Assembly: GCA_021779635.1 (NCBI GenBank)
Contig: JAJYAH010000383.1
Location: forward strand, 1 to 6,822
Origin: Pseudomonadota bacterium
GTDB lineage: Bacteria; Pseudomonadota; Alphaproteobacteria; Rhizobiales; Xanthobacteraceae
Direction of reading: 5' to 3'
Length of the DNA stretch: 6,822 nucleotides
In this document: positions 1 to 6,420 of the stretch, in pieces
How the letters are laid out: every line of letters begins with the position of its first letter
Numbering within the stretch: the first letter of the stretch is position 1
Translations under genes and position numbers: made by a program
Notes under the pieces: model-generated
Database searches by the model: none
Seen by the model: only the letters and a program-made list of their open reading frames with translations
Told to the model about the DNA's origin: nothing

Positions 1-591
1 GCTGTGTCCGGACACGCGACTCGGTTCGTATTCTTCGGAAGGTATGATCCGACAAAAGGCCTCCACGTTCTGATCGATGCATTTCAGGCGCTTCCCTCCC
101 TGCCAATGAGCCTGGATATTTTTGGCGTGGCCCAGAGCGCCGCCAATAGGACCTATGAGCGGCGCATGAAGGCCTTGGCCGAATGCGATCCGCGGATAAG
201 GTTTCATTCCGCTCTCGCCAAGGATGCCGTGATCGAACATTTGCGCGATTACGACTTCCTGCTCGTTCCCTCGCAATGGATGGAGACCGGGCCGCTGGTC
301 ATTCTTGAGGCCTTCGCGGCAGGAGTGCCTGTTATTGGCCAACGCATTGGCGGAATTGCCGAGTTGGTGAACGACTGTGTTGATGGTTTGCTCGTCGATC
401 TCGGGCCAGGTGACGCCTGGCCGGTTACCCTGCGCAGAGTGGTCGAGGACGGCCGTGTAAAGGTTCTGCTGAAAGCCGGCGTGCGAAGGCCGAGAACAAC
501 CACTGAAGTCGTCGACGAGACGTTGACGCTTTATCGCTCGATGCTCGTCGCGCAGCCAAAACCCTCGCCGAACGAAGTCGTTGTCGTCTGA
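1..591 (+). CDS. Glycosyltransferase family 4 (GT-B fold), C-terminal part, 5'-truncated by the window
   Basis: The reading frame is open to the left edge, so the GTG at position 4 is probably an internal valine and the N-terminal acceptor domain lies outside the window. What remains is the nucleotide-sugar-binding domain of a retaining GT-B glycosyltransferase. It opens with VFFGRYDPTKGLHVLIDAF, the usual 'GR-x-x-x-x-KG' donor-phosphate strand. Further on comes the E-x7-E motif in METGPLVILEAFAAG, with glutamates at about residues 94 and 102 counted from position 4. GGIAELVNDCVDGLLV follows, the family's usual donor-site loop. The end (TLYRSML) matches the typical last helix, so the 3' end looks intact. 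It probably adds one sugar to a lipid-linked repeat unit on the inner face of the cytoplasmic membrane. Donor and acceptor cannot be read from the sequence. The acyltransferase gene follows on the same strand after 128 bp. Confidence 0.93.
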   Translation, partial: AVSGHATRFVFFGRYDPTKGLHVLIDAFQALPSLPMSLDIFGVAQSAANRTYERRMKALAECDPRIRFHSALAKDAVIEHLRDYDFLLVPSQWMETGPLVILEAFAAGVPVIGQRIGGIAELVNDCVDGLLVDLGPGDAWPVTLRRVVEDGRVKVLLKAGVRRPRTTTEVVDETLTLYRSMLVAQPKPSPNEVVVV

Positions 592-631
592 AGATCGCGT
601 GTGCAGCCCCGGGCGCCTTCGGATTAGCGCT

Positions 632-665
632 GCTTGATCGTGTTAACGAGCTCAACCCATCAAGC
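632..665. repeat. Weak inverted repeat between glycosyltransferase and acyltransferase genes
   Basis: GCTTGAT (632-638) is repeated inverted as ATCAAGC (659-665) around a 20-base loop containing GTTAAC. The stem is only 7 bp and is followed by an AT-rich stretch rather than a T run. It could be a poor terminator or an operator, or it could be chance. The rest of the 128-bp gap shows no clear promoter. Confidence 0.2.
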
Positions 666-719
666 TTATCAATAATATCTGCGTCACCTTTCAGTCTGGA
701 CCCTAGATAAGGTCGTGAT

Positions 720-1985
720 ATGAACGCTCTTCCGACTACGAAAGGATGCCCTTGGGATCGGTTGATCGATCGGGAGAACGGTTTTGACGCAACACGATTA
801 GTGTTGGCGACGCTTGTGCTCCTCGAGCACGCCTATTATTTGCCGAACAATAGCTATCAGGCCGAGCCACTCTTCTTGTTTTCGAGAGGGCAGACCGATT
901 TTGGGTCGCTCGCGGTCAATGGCTTCTTTGTCATCAGCGGATATCTGATCACTAGAAGCTGTCTCATGACCAATCATGCGCCGCGCTATGCCATGAAGCG
1001 TTTGGCGCGAATCGTTCCTGGATTCCTGCTGGAATCATATCTCGGTCTTTTCGTCATCGGTCCTCTCGGCGCCGATGATATCCGCACCTATTTTGCCAGC
1101 ATCAATTGGCGTGCAACACTGGTGAACATGTTTTCCCTGCATCAAAGCGGTGCCGGCTATACTTTCTTACATAATCCGACCAGGACCATGTATGACGGCA
1201 CGCTTTGGACGATCCGCTATGAATTCGATTGCTATCTTCTTGTTGGGTTGCTCTGGTCGCTCAAATTGCTTCGCCGCGAAATCGTTGTCGGTTTAGTAAT
1301 TGTTCTGTTGATTTGTTATGGCCTGCAAAGTCTGAGAGTGATCAGTCTGCCGGTCGTCAATTACGGAGTTCCGGCGATTTTCATGTCCAGTCCGAACAAC
1401 TGGCCAAGGCTTTTCAGCTATTTCTTCATGGGATCGGCGTTTTATTTGTGCCGGGACCTGATCCCAAAGTCGATTTGGATCTTTGCCATTTCGGTGGTTT
1501 CATTGCTCGCTGCTTTGCGTTGGGGAGGCGCGCACATCGCGATGCTGTCTGCCGGGGTCTACGTCTTGTTCTTTTTGGCTCTCTCCGGTGGCCGCACCCT
1601 CCGAATAGCCGGCCAAAAAATCGATCTCTCTTACGGCATCTATTTGTTTGGTTTTCCCGTTCAGCAATTGATCATCGCCTGGGCCGGCAAGCCGATCGGT
1701 CCCGAGATGCTCCTCTTGGTGTCGGTTCCGGTAACCTGCGGCATCGCCTATCTGAGTTGGACACTCGTCGAGGCGCCGTGCCTGAGATGGGCGCATGCAA
1801 GACCGAGACGGGGCGATATCGCCTCGCATCGAAGCTCTCGGATGGGAAGCCCGCAGAAAAATCTGCGTGTTGGCTTGGCCTTGGCTCAACCACGTCTACT
1901 TTTCCGGCTGCTTTCCGGATCGCCAGTCCTTCCGAGAGTTCGCCCGCTGTCTTATCGATCTCAAAAGGCCAAGGCCCACATTTAG
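720..1985 (+). CDS. Acyltransferase-3 family integral membrane O-acyltransferase (OafA-like)
   Basis: This is predicted to transfer an acetyl or other acyl group onto a sugar of the polysaccharide at the cytoplasmic membrane. The R-x10-H signature of the family is visible as R26 to H37 in the first membrane segment (ATRLVLATLVLLEHAYY). It is followed by NGFFVISGYLIT (67-78), the basic RLARIVP (94-100) and GTLWTIRYEF (160-169) with the conserved glutamate E168. About ten hydrophobic segments run to roughly residue 356, where VEAP marks the usual end of the fold. The start is ATG 720, preceded by TAAGG (708-712) at a 7-base spacing. The oddity is a tail of about 60 residues after the last membrane segment, rich in Arg, Ser and Leu, with no domain I recognise. 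It may be a cytoplasmic extension or a product of an eroded 3' end. The acyl donor and target sugar are unknown. Confidence 0.93.
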   Translation: MNALPTTKGCPWDRLIDRENGFDATRLVLATLVLLEHAYYLPNNSYQAEPLFLFSRGQTDFGSLAVNGFFVISGYLITRSCLMTNHAPRYAMKRLARIVPGFLLESYLGLFVIGPLGADDIRTYFASINWRATLVNMFSLHQSGAGYTFLHNPTRTMYDGTLWTIRYEFDCYLLVGLLWSLKLLRREIVVGLVIVLLICYGLQSLRVISLPVVNYGVPAIFMSSPNNWPRLFSYFFMGSAFYLCRDLIPKSIWIFAISVVSLLAALRWGGAHIAMLSAGVYVLFFLALSGGRTLRIAGQKIDLSYGIYLFGFPVQQLIIAWAGKPIGPEMLLLVSVPVTCGIAYLSWTLVEAPCLRWAHARPRRGDIASHRSSRMGSPQKNLRVGLALAQPRLLFRLLSGSPVLPRVRPLSYRSQKAKAHI

Positions 1986-2074
1986 GCAATGCGCGCCGAT
2001 CGTGAGGATCTTTAGGACCGATTGCGCTGCGGCGTGAAATATGGCCCGACGTGTGTCTAACAATTTGTCTAACC

Positions 2075-2086
2075 AGGAGTATTTCG
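2075..2086 (+). promoter_or_regulatory. Ribosome binding site fixing the start of the epimerase gene
   Basis: AGGAG at 2075-2079 lies 7 bases before ATG 2087. This supports ATG 2087 over the in-frame GTG at 2051, whose extra 12 residues (MCLTICLTRSIS) precede the Rossmann strand and have no counterpart in the fold. Just upstream, TGTCTAAC is repeated directly at 2054-2061 and 2066-2073. Confidence 0.8.
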
Positions 2087-3100
2087 ATGCGAAAAGTACT
2101 TGTCTGCGGAGCCGGCGGATTCATCGGCGGCCATCTGGTAAAGCGCTTGCGTAAAGAAGGCTATTGGGTCCGCGGTGTCGATCTCAAATTTCACGAATAT
2201 GCGCTGACCGATGCAAATGACTTCATCATCGGCGACTTGCGCGATCAGAGCTTTTGTCGCTCTATCGTCGACACGTATTTCGACGAAGTCTATCAGCTCG
2301 CTGCGGATATGGGAGGAGCTGGCTATATCTTTACTGGAGAGCATGATGCCGATATCATGCAAAACTCAGCGACTATCAATCTGAACATGCTCGACGTCTG
2401 CCTCAAGCGGAACGTCAAGAATGTGTTCTATTCCTCGTCTGCCTGTATGTATCCGGCGTATAATCAGGAAGATCCCGACAATCCGAACTGCGCCGAGGCC
2501 TCGGCCTATCCGGCCGCCCCGGACAGCGAATATGGATGGGAGAAGCTGTTCAGCGAACGGCTTTATCTCGCCTATAATCGCAATTACGGCATGCATAATC
2601 GTGTCGCTCGCTACCATAATATTTTCGGTCCTGAAGGCACTTGGGATGGCGGCAAGGAGAAGGCGCCTGCCGCGATCTGTCGAAAAGTTGCGCGTGCCCG
2701 CAATGGCGACGAGATCGAGATCTGGGGTGACGGCGAGCAGACCCGTTCTTTTCTCTACATTGACGAATGTCTCGAAGGCTCGACGCGGCTTCTGCGATCG
2801 CCGCAGTTTGAAGGGCCCGTCAATATCGGCTCTGAAGAAATGGTGACGATCAACCAGCTTGTGGACATCGTTTCAGACATTGCCGGAAAGCGCCTGCGGA
2901 AAAGACATATCACCGGGCCTCTCGGCGTCCGCGGCCGAAACTCCGACAATCGATTGATCAAGGAGAAACTTGGATGGGCGCCGTCGCAGCCCCTGCGCAA
3001 GGGGCTCGAGGTCACTTACCAGTGGGTCGAACAGCGCGTTCTTTCCAATTCGATACCGAAAGTCAAATCGAACGGCGCACTCCAGGCCATGGCCAGTTGA
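2087..3100 (+). CDS. gme: GDP-mannose 3,5-epimerase-like NAD-dependent epimerase
   Basis: The 337-residue protein is an extended short-chain dehydrogenase/reductase. It most resembles plant GDP-mannose 3,5-epimerase, which converts GDP-D-mannose to GDP-L-galactose, with GDP-L-gulose as a second product. The NAD-binding loop GAGGFIG is at residues 8-14 and an acidic residue, D32, sits at the end of the second strand. LAADMGG (71-77), YSSSACMYP (115-123), the YxxxK pair Y149/K153 and GGKEKAPAA (188-196) all match the plant enzyme. The active-site residues known in the Arabidopsis protein (S143, C145, Y174, K178, K217) fall at S118, C120, Y149, K153 and K192 here, a constant offset of 25. The motifs WGDGEQTRSF and GVRGRNSDN are also shared. 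It probably supplies an L-hexose nucleotide for the polysaccharide. A related epimerase with another GDP-sugar substrate remains possible. The gene is convergent with the export gene. Confidence 0.92.
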   Translation: MRKVLVCGAGGFIGGHLVKRLRKEGYWVRGVDLKFHEYALTDANDFIIGDLRDQSFCRSIVDTYFDEVYQLAADMGGAGYIFTGEHDADIMQNSATINLNMLDVCLKRNVKNVFYSSSACMYPAYNQEDPDNPNCAEASAYPAAPDSEYGWEKLFSERLYLAYNRNYGMHNRVARYHNIFGPEGTWDGGKEKAPAAICRKVARARNGDEIEIWGDGEQTRSFLYIDECLEGSTRLLRSPQFEGPVNIGSEEMVTINQLVDIVSDIAGKRLRKRHITGPLGVRGRNSDNRLIKEKLGWAPSQPLRKGLEVTYQWVEQRVLSNSIPKVKSNGALQAMAS

Positions 3101-3157
3101 ACTGAACATGCGCCTTGCTGCATGCAAAAGCAGGTTGCGGCCGCAGATTTTATGCTG

Positions 3158-3199
3158 AACGGCGCCCGAGATCGACTGGCTTGATATCAGTGCGCCGTT
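3158..3199. repeat. Inverted repeat at the convergent gene junction, possible weak terminator
   Basis: AACGGCGC (3158-3165) pairs perfectly with GCGCCGTT (3192-3199), and an inner ACTG (3175-3178) pairs with CAGT (3188-3191), giving a bulged hairpin. It overlaps the stop codon of the export gene and lies 57 bp past the epimerase stop. The same right arm could instead pair over 10 bp with AACGGCGCAC at 3071-3080 inside the epimerase gene. No T run follows on either strand, so terminator function is only a guess. Confidence 0.3.
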
Positions 3200-4416
3200 G
3201 TCGCTGTGGTGCCACCCACGAGTTGCAATGTCGATTGCGTCCCAGCTGCCGCGGCCCCTAAGGCATAGACGTTGAGAGCTGCGACGAGCGGATCGTTGAT
3301 CGTGCCGACGACCTGCCTGAAGAAGACCATGGCTTTGTTGGCTTCGACGGTTACGGAATTAGGCGAGTAGATCACGTCCTTGTTCCGCATCTGGAAGCTT
3401 TTCGCCAGTGAAAAGCCGGCGGGGTTGCGCAAGTCCAAATGATAAATGACTGGCACGATCGGTCCTGGATAGAGGGAGACATTGATGCCCATGCGCCGCG
3501 CGACATCGACCGGTTCGCCGCGATACAAGAACACCGCCGATGCGTCGGCTTGGCCGTCATTGAGTCCCCCGGCCTTGGCCAGGGCTTCCGCGAGCGACAT
3601 GCGCCAGCTTTCAAAATCAAACTGCCCCTGCCTGCCAGTGGCCCCGAAGGCGAGAATGGTTTGCGGCTGGTGAAAGAGATAGATCGTGTCCGCGGGTTGG
3701 ACGAAGATGTTGGTCGAGGGATCCCACACGAGGGCTCCAAATGGCGACACGGCGCGGCGCCCGTTGCGCTCCAACATCACCCATTCTTCGTAACCCTGGT
3801 ATTTGGGCCCGCCTGCCTGAGCGATCGCATCGAGCACCCGCACGCCGGCGTGGTTCACCGGGAACCGGTTCGGTGCGTTCACGTCGCCGAGCACGCTGAA
3901 CAGCGTCGCCCGCTGTTCGGTGAGCGAGACGACAACTTGCGGTTCGATCGCGCGCGCCTTGAGCGCGTCGACGATGGAAGCCTGCACTTCGACCTGGGTT
4001 CGGCCTGCGGCGTGGATCGTGCCCGCATAAGGTATTGAAATGTTTCCCTTGTTATCGATGAGCTGGTTCGGAAGCGTAATGAAATTTCCCGGCCGCACGC
4101 TGGCTTCGGGCGGAATGAAGAGCCCGCCTGCGGTTGCCTCGAAAATTGTCACGCTGATGACGTCGCCCACGCCAAACCGGATTTCCTTGTGCGGGGTGCG
4201 GTCGGAAAATTCCGACGAGAGCCGCGGCTCGCTTTTCGCGAGGATGTCGATAATTGCGGGAGTGACGTGGACGAGGGCGTATTGGAGGCCGTCGGGCTTG
4301 GTCTGGCCGTTATGGACGTCCCAAACTTCAGGGCCGGAACCAGGAAACGCGGCGCAACCGCCGAGGCCCATCATCGCCATCGCAGTCACAAACCCTCGAT
4401 ACCTCGAAAATTTCAT
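3187..4416 (-). CDS. Wza-like outer-membrane polysaccharide export lipoprotein
   Basis: This 409-residue protein belongs to the Wza/BexD family, whose members form the octameric outer-membrane channel for capsule or exopolysaccharide. A lipoprotein signal (basic KFSRYR, a hydrophobic stretch, then lipobox LGGC with acylated C21) starts the protein. The polysaccharide export domain follows, including FGVGDVISVTIF (81-92; E. coli Wza has VGPGDVLNVTVW) and DPQVxV-like EPQVVVSL. After it come SLBB-type segments with LDAIAQAGG and AEALAKAGG. YHLDLRNPAGFSLAKSFQM and DVIYSP mirror YQLDLSDATSLVMATEFRL and DVVYVT of E. coli Wza. The last 45 or so residues, rich in Ala, Thr and Gly, differ from the Wza C-terminal helix. 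The start is ATG 4416, needed for the signal peptide. It has no convincing ribosome site, because a 21-bp direct repeat sits across it. It is transcribed away from ugd. Confidence 0.95.
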   Translation of the reverse strand: MKFSRYRGFVTAMAMMGLGGCAAFPGSGPEVWDVHNGQTKPDGLQYALVHVTPAIIDILAKSEPRLSSEFSDRTPHKEIRFGVGDVISVTIFEATAGGLFIPPEASVRPGNFITLPNQLIDNKGNISIPYAGTIHAAGRTQVEVQASIVDALKARAIEPQVVVSLTEQRATLFSVLGDVNAPNRFPVNHAGVRVLDAIAQAGGPKYQGYEEWVMLERNGRRAVSPFGALVWDPSTNIFVQPADTIYLFHQPQTILAFGATGRQGQFDFESWRMSLAEALAKAGGLNDGQADASAVFLYRGEPVDVARRMGINVSLYPGPIVPVIYHLDLRNPAGFSLAKSFQMRNKDVIYSPNSVTVEANKAMVFFRQVVGTINDPLVAALNVYALGAAAAGTQSTLQLVGGTTATTAH

Positions 4417-4453
4417 CGCGCTGCGCCCGATCCCTCGAAAATTTCATCGCGCT
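4402..4453. repeat. 21-bp direct repeat duplicating the start region of the export gene
   Basis: Two identical 21-bp copies lie at 4402-4422 and 4433-4453, separated by 10 bp (period 31). Read on the minus strand, each carries AGCGCG, an ATG and the codons for KFSR. The copy at 4402-4422 holds the true start (ATG 4416). The copy at 4433-4453 holds an ATG at 4447 that is out of frame, since 31 is not a multiple of three. From that upstream ATG a 39-codon frame runs to a TGA at 4330-4328, inside the signal-peptide coding region. Confidence 0.95.
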
Positions 4454-4849
4454 CTGCTTGAATCGGGACGGCCGAGTTTTGACCATTCCCGTACCCGATG
4501 TAATTCATTCTCTGCAAGGATCTCCCCACGAACCTCATGAATTCATTAATGATCGCTTCGTTTAACAATCCATTAACAATATCGCCATTTGGTACCATGG
4601 CCGAGCCGGTGACGGAACCGATCCTGCGGTTTTCGCGCTTTTAGCCTCCGGTTGTTGCAAAAAACACACATTTCGTACCGGAAAGCCCGTGCGGCGGACA
4701 GCGCTTCGCCGCGGCGACCCTCTGCAGCGGGCAGCCGAACCAGAAGCAATTGCGCTTCGATCGAAGGGCATTCGTCCCTGGATTAAATTGTTTTCGCAAG
4801 GTTTTGCAAAAGCACCGCTTTTTCCGTCATTAACACTCGGAGGCTTACG
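4417..4849. promoter_or_regulatory. 433-bp divergent control region between export gene and ugd
   Basis: This stretch holds no convincing gene and should contain the promoters of both divergent genes. It is locally AT-rich at 4537-4590. Visible structure includes overlapping palindromes ATGAATTCAT (4537-4546) and CATTAATG (4544-4551), the CtrA-type motif at 4562-4577, the perfect palindrome TTCGATCGAA (4756-4765) and the perfect palindrome TTTTGCAAAA (4802-4811), the last lying 38 bp before the ugd start. No -35/-10 pair stands out clearly enough to name. A strong GGAGG at 4839-4843, 6 bases before ATG 4850, serves ugd. Confidence 0.7.
4562..4577 (+). promoter_or_regulatory. Candidate CtrA binding site (TTAA-N7-TTAAC)
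   Basis: TTAA at 4562-4565, seven bases, then TTAAC at 4573-4577 is an exact match to the consensus of the alphaproteobacterial cell-cycle regulator CtrA. It is embedded in a direct repeat of TTAACAAT with an 11-bp period. It lies about 146 bp before the export gene start and 273 bp before ugd. A site of this AT content can occur by chance in an AT-rich spacer, so function is inferred only. Confidence 0.4.
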
Positions 4850-6295
4850 ATGAATATCGTCATAGTTGGATCGGGATATGTCGGTCTTGTCGCAGGGGCT
4901 TGCTTTGCGGATTTCGGACATAGTGTTATTTGCGTCGACAAGGATCCGGCAAAGATAGCGGCGCTGACACGGGGCGAGGTCCAGATTTTCGAGCCGGGCC
5001 TCGATCAACTGGTCGCAACCAATCTCGCGCAACAGCGCCTGTCCTTCACGACGGATCTCGCAGGCTCCGTCGCCAAATCGGAAGTGGTTTTCATCGCCGT
5101 CGGCACGCCATCGCGCCGGGGCGATGGCTTTGCCGATCTCTCCTACACCTACGCGGTAGCCCGCGACATCGCGGCGGCGATCCATAAATTCACGGTGATC
5201 GTGACCAAATCGACCGTTCCAGTTGGCACTGGCGACGAGGTAGAGCGCATTTTCGCCGAAGCTAGGCCTGACGTGGATTTCACCGTAGCATCGAATCCAG
5301 AGTTCTTGCGCGAAGGCGCCGCGATTGACGATTTCAAGCGGCCTGATCGTATCGTCATTGGGACGACCGATCCCCGCGCGCGGGAAGTTCTCAGCGAAGT
5401 CTATCGGCCGCTCAATCTCAACCAGCCGCCGCTGCTGTTTGTCGACCGGCGGACCGCGGAGCTGATCAAATACGCCGCAAATTCCTTCCTCGCCACCAAA
5501 GTGACTTTCATAAATGAAATCGCCGACCTATGCGAAAAGGTGGGCGCCAATGTACAGGACGTCGCGCGCGGCATGGGATCAGACAAACGCATTGGTCCGA
5601 AATTTCTGCACCCGGGGCCAGGATATGGCGGGTCTTGTTTCCCGAAGGATACGCTTGCGCTGGTCAAGACAGCCCAGGACCATGATACGCCATTGCGCAT
5701 CGTGGAAACGGTCATCGCCGTGAACGAGCAGCGCAAGCGAAACATGGCGAAGAAGATCATTGCCGCATGCGACGGTTCGGTGCGGGGAAAGACCATCGCA
5801 CTTCTGGGCCTTGCATTCAAACTAAACACTGATGATATGCGCGACGCGCCAGCGATCTCGATCGTCACTGCTCTACAGGACGCGGGCGCCAAGGTGCGCG
5901 CCTATGATCCAAAGAGCATCGAGCAGGCGCGGCTGGTCATGCCCAATGTGGAATTTTGCAAGGGCGCGTACGATTGTGTCGTCGGAGCTTCGGCGCTGGC
6001 GATCGTCACCGAGTGGGAAGAGTTTCGCGCTATTGATCTCGCGCGCGTCAAAAGTCTGATGGATCAACCCGTTCTCGTTGATTTCCGCAATATATACGAG
6101 CCTGCGGAAGCTGCTCGGCATGGATTCACCTTTTTTAGCGTCGGACGCGAGCCCGTCCGTGCCGCCAATCGGATCGCAAAAATTAGGACTCCGCAAACCG
6201 GTCCGAGCCCCGCCGCTTTCGATCCAGTCCCTGCGAGAAAAGCAAAAGTCCCCGTGACGATCCAAAACGCCGCAGTCGCAGGAACCACGCCTTGA
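4850..6295 (+). CDS. ugd: UDP-glucose 6-dehydrogenase
   Basis: This enzyme oxidises UDP-glucose twice with NAD+ to give UDP-glucuronate, the usual source of uronic acid in acidic exopolysaccharides and of UDP-xylose or UDP-galacturonate. The N-terminal Rossmann motif GSGYVG is at residues 7-12 and an acidic residue (VDKD) ends strand two. VGTP, TKSTVPVGT and NPEFLREG (149-156) follow. The substrate-site lysine and asparagine are K207 and N211 in ELIKYAAN, and the catalytic cysteine is C263 in GYGGSCFPKD. The C-terminal domain starts near GKTIALLGLAFK and includes the LNTDDMRDAP loop. The family core ends at about R433 (FFSVGR). A further 48 residues rich in Ala, Pro, Lys and Arg have no known counterpart. 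The start is ATG 4850, after GGAGG. It probably has its own promoter in the divergent region. Confidence 0.97.
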   Translation: MNIVIVGSGYVGLVAGACFADFGHSVICVDKDPAKIAALTRGEVQIFEPGLDQLVATNLAQQRLSFTTDLAGSVAKSEVVFIAVGTPSRRGDGFADLSYTYAVARDIAAAIHKFTVIVTKSTVPVGTGDEVERIFAEARPDVDFTVASNPEFLREGAAIDDFKRPDRIVIGTTDPRAREVLSEVYRPLNLNQPPLLFVDRRTAELIKYAANSFLATKVTFINEIADLCEKVGANVQDVARGMGSDKRIGPKFLHPGPGYGGSCFPKDTLALVKTAQDHDTPLRIVETVIAVNEQRKRNMAKKIIAACDGSVRGKTIALLGLAFKLNTDDMRDAPAISIVTALQDAGAKVRAYDPKSIEQARLVMPNVEFCKGAYDCVVGASALAIVTEWEEFRAIDLARVKSLMDQPVLVDFRNIYEPAEAARHGFTFFSVGREPVRAANRIAKIRTPQTGPSPAAFDPVPARKAKVPVTIQNAAVAGTTP

Positions 6296-6420
6296 ATAGC
6301 TTGCTAAGGGCGACGCCGATCGACGCACATGCCAGCGCGCCTCCGACCGCCGGAATAGAAAGAATCTCGTCGTCGCGTCAGTCAAAAGCGTTATCCTTAT
6401 CTCGTGGATCGGAGGATTTC

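Noticed and set aside
1229..2005. Long forward open frame (258 codons) overlapping the acyltransferase gene
   Set aside because: It lies inside a clearly conserved membrane acyltransferase in another frame, its translation has no recognisable domain, and no ribosome site precedes it.
2051..2086. GTG start at 2051 for the epimerase
   Set aside because: ATG 2087 has a well-spaced AGGAG and begins immediately before the Rossmann strand.
3439..4038. Forward open frame of 199 codons opposite the export gene
   Set aside because: It is antisense to a well-conserved Wza-like gene and is explained by codon bias of that gene. Its translation is His/Arg-rich with no motif.
4413..4598. Reverse 61-codon frame ending in an ATGA overlap with the export gene
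   Set aside because: Not called as a gene: its start lacks a ribosome site, it covers the CtrA-type motif and the duplicated start region, and it resembles no family. It is mentioned in the finding on the repeat because of the overlap.
4597..4644. Forward 15-codon frame starting at ATG 4597
   Set aside because: Very short with no convincing ribosome site, so indistinguishable from chance.
4562..5185. Reverse open frame of 207 codons covering the divergent region and the start of ugd
   Set aside because: Much of it is antisense to the conserved NAD-binding domain of Ugd, and the remainder spans the promoter region. There are no domain hints.
6292..6420. In-frame N-terminal extension of the broken hydrolase starting at 6292
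   Set aside because: The family N-terminus begins at ATG 6421, directly after GGAGG. The upstream residues look like translated intergenic sequence overlapping the ugd stop.
6296..6420. Possible terminator or promoter between ugd and the broken hydrolase
   Set aside because: No stable hairpin with a T run and no convincing -35/-10 pair were found in these 125 bases.
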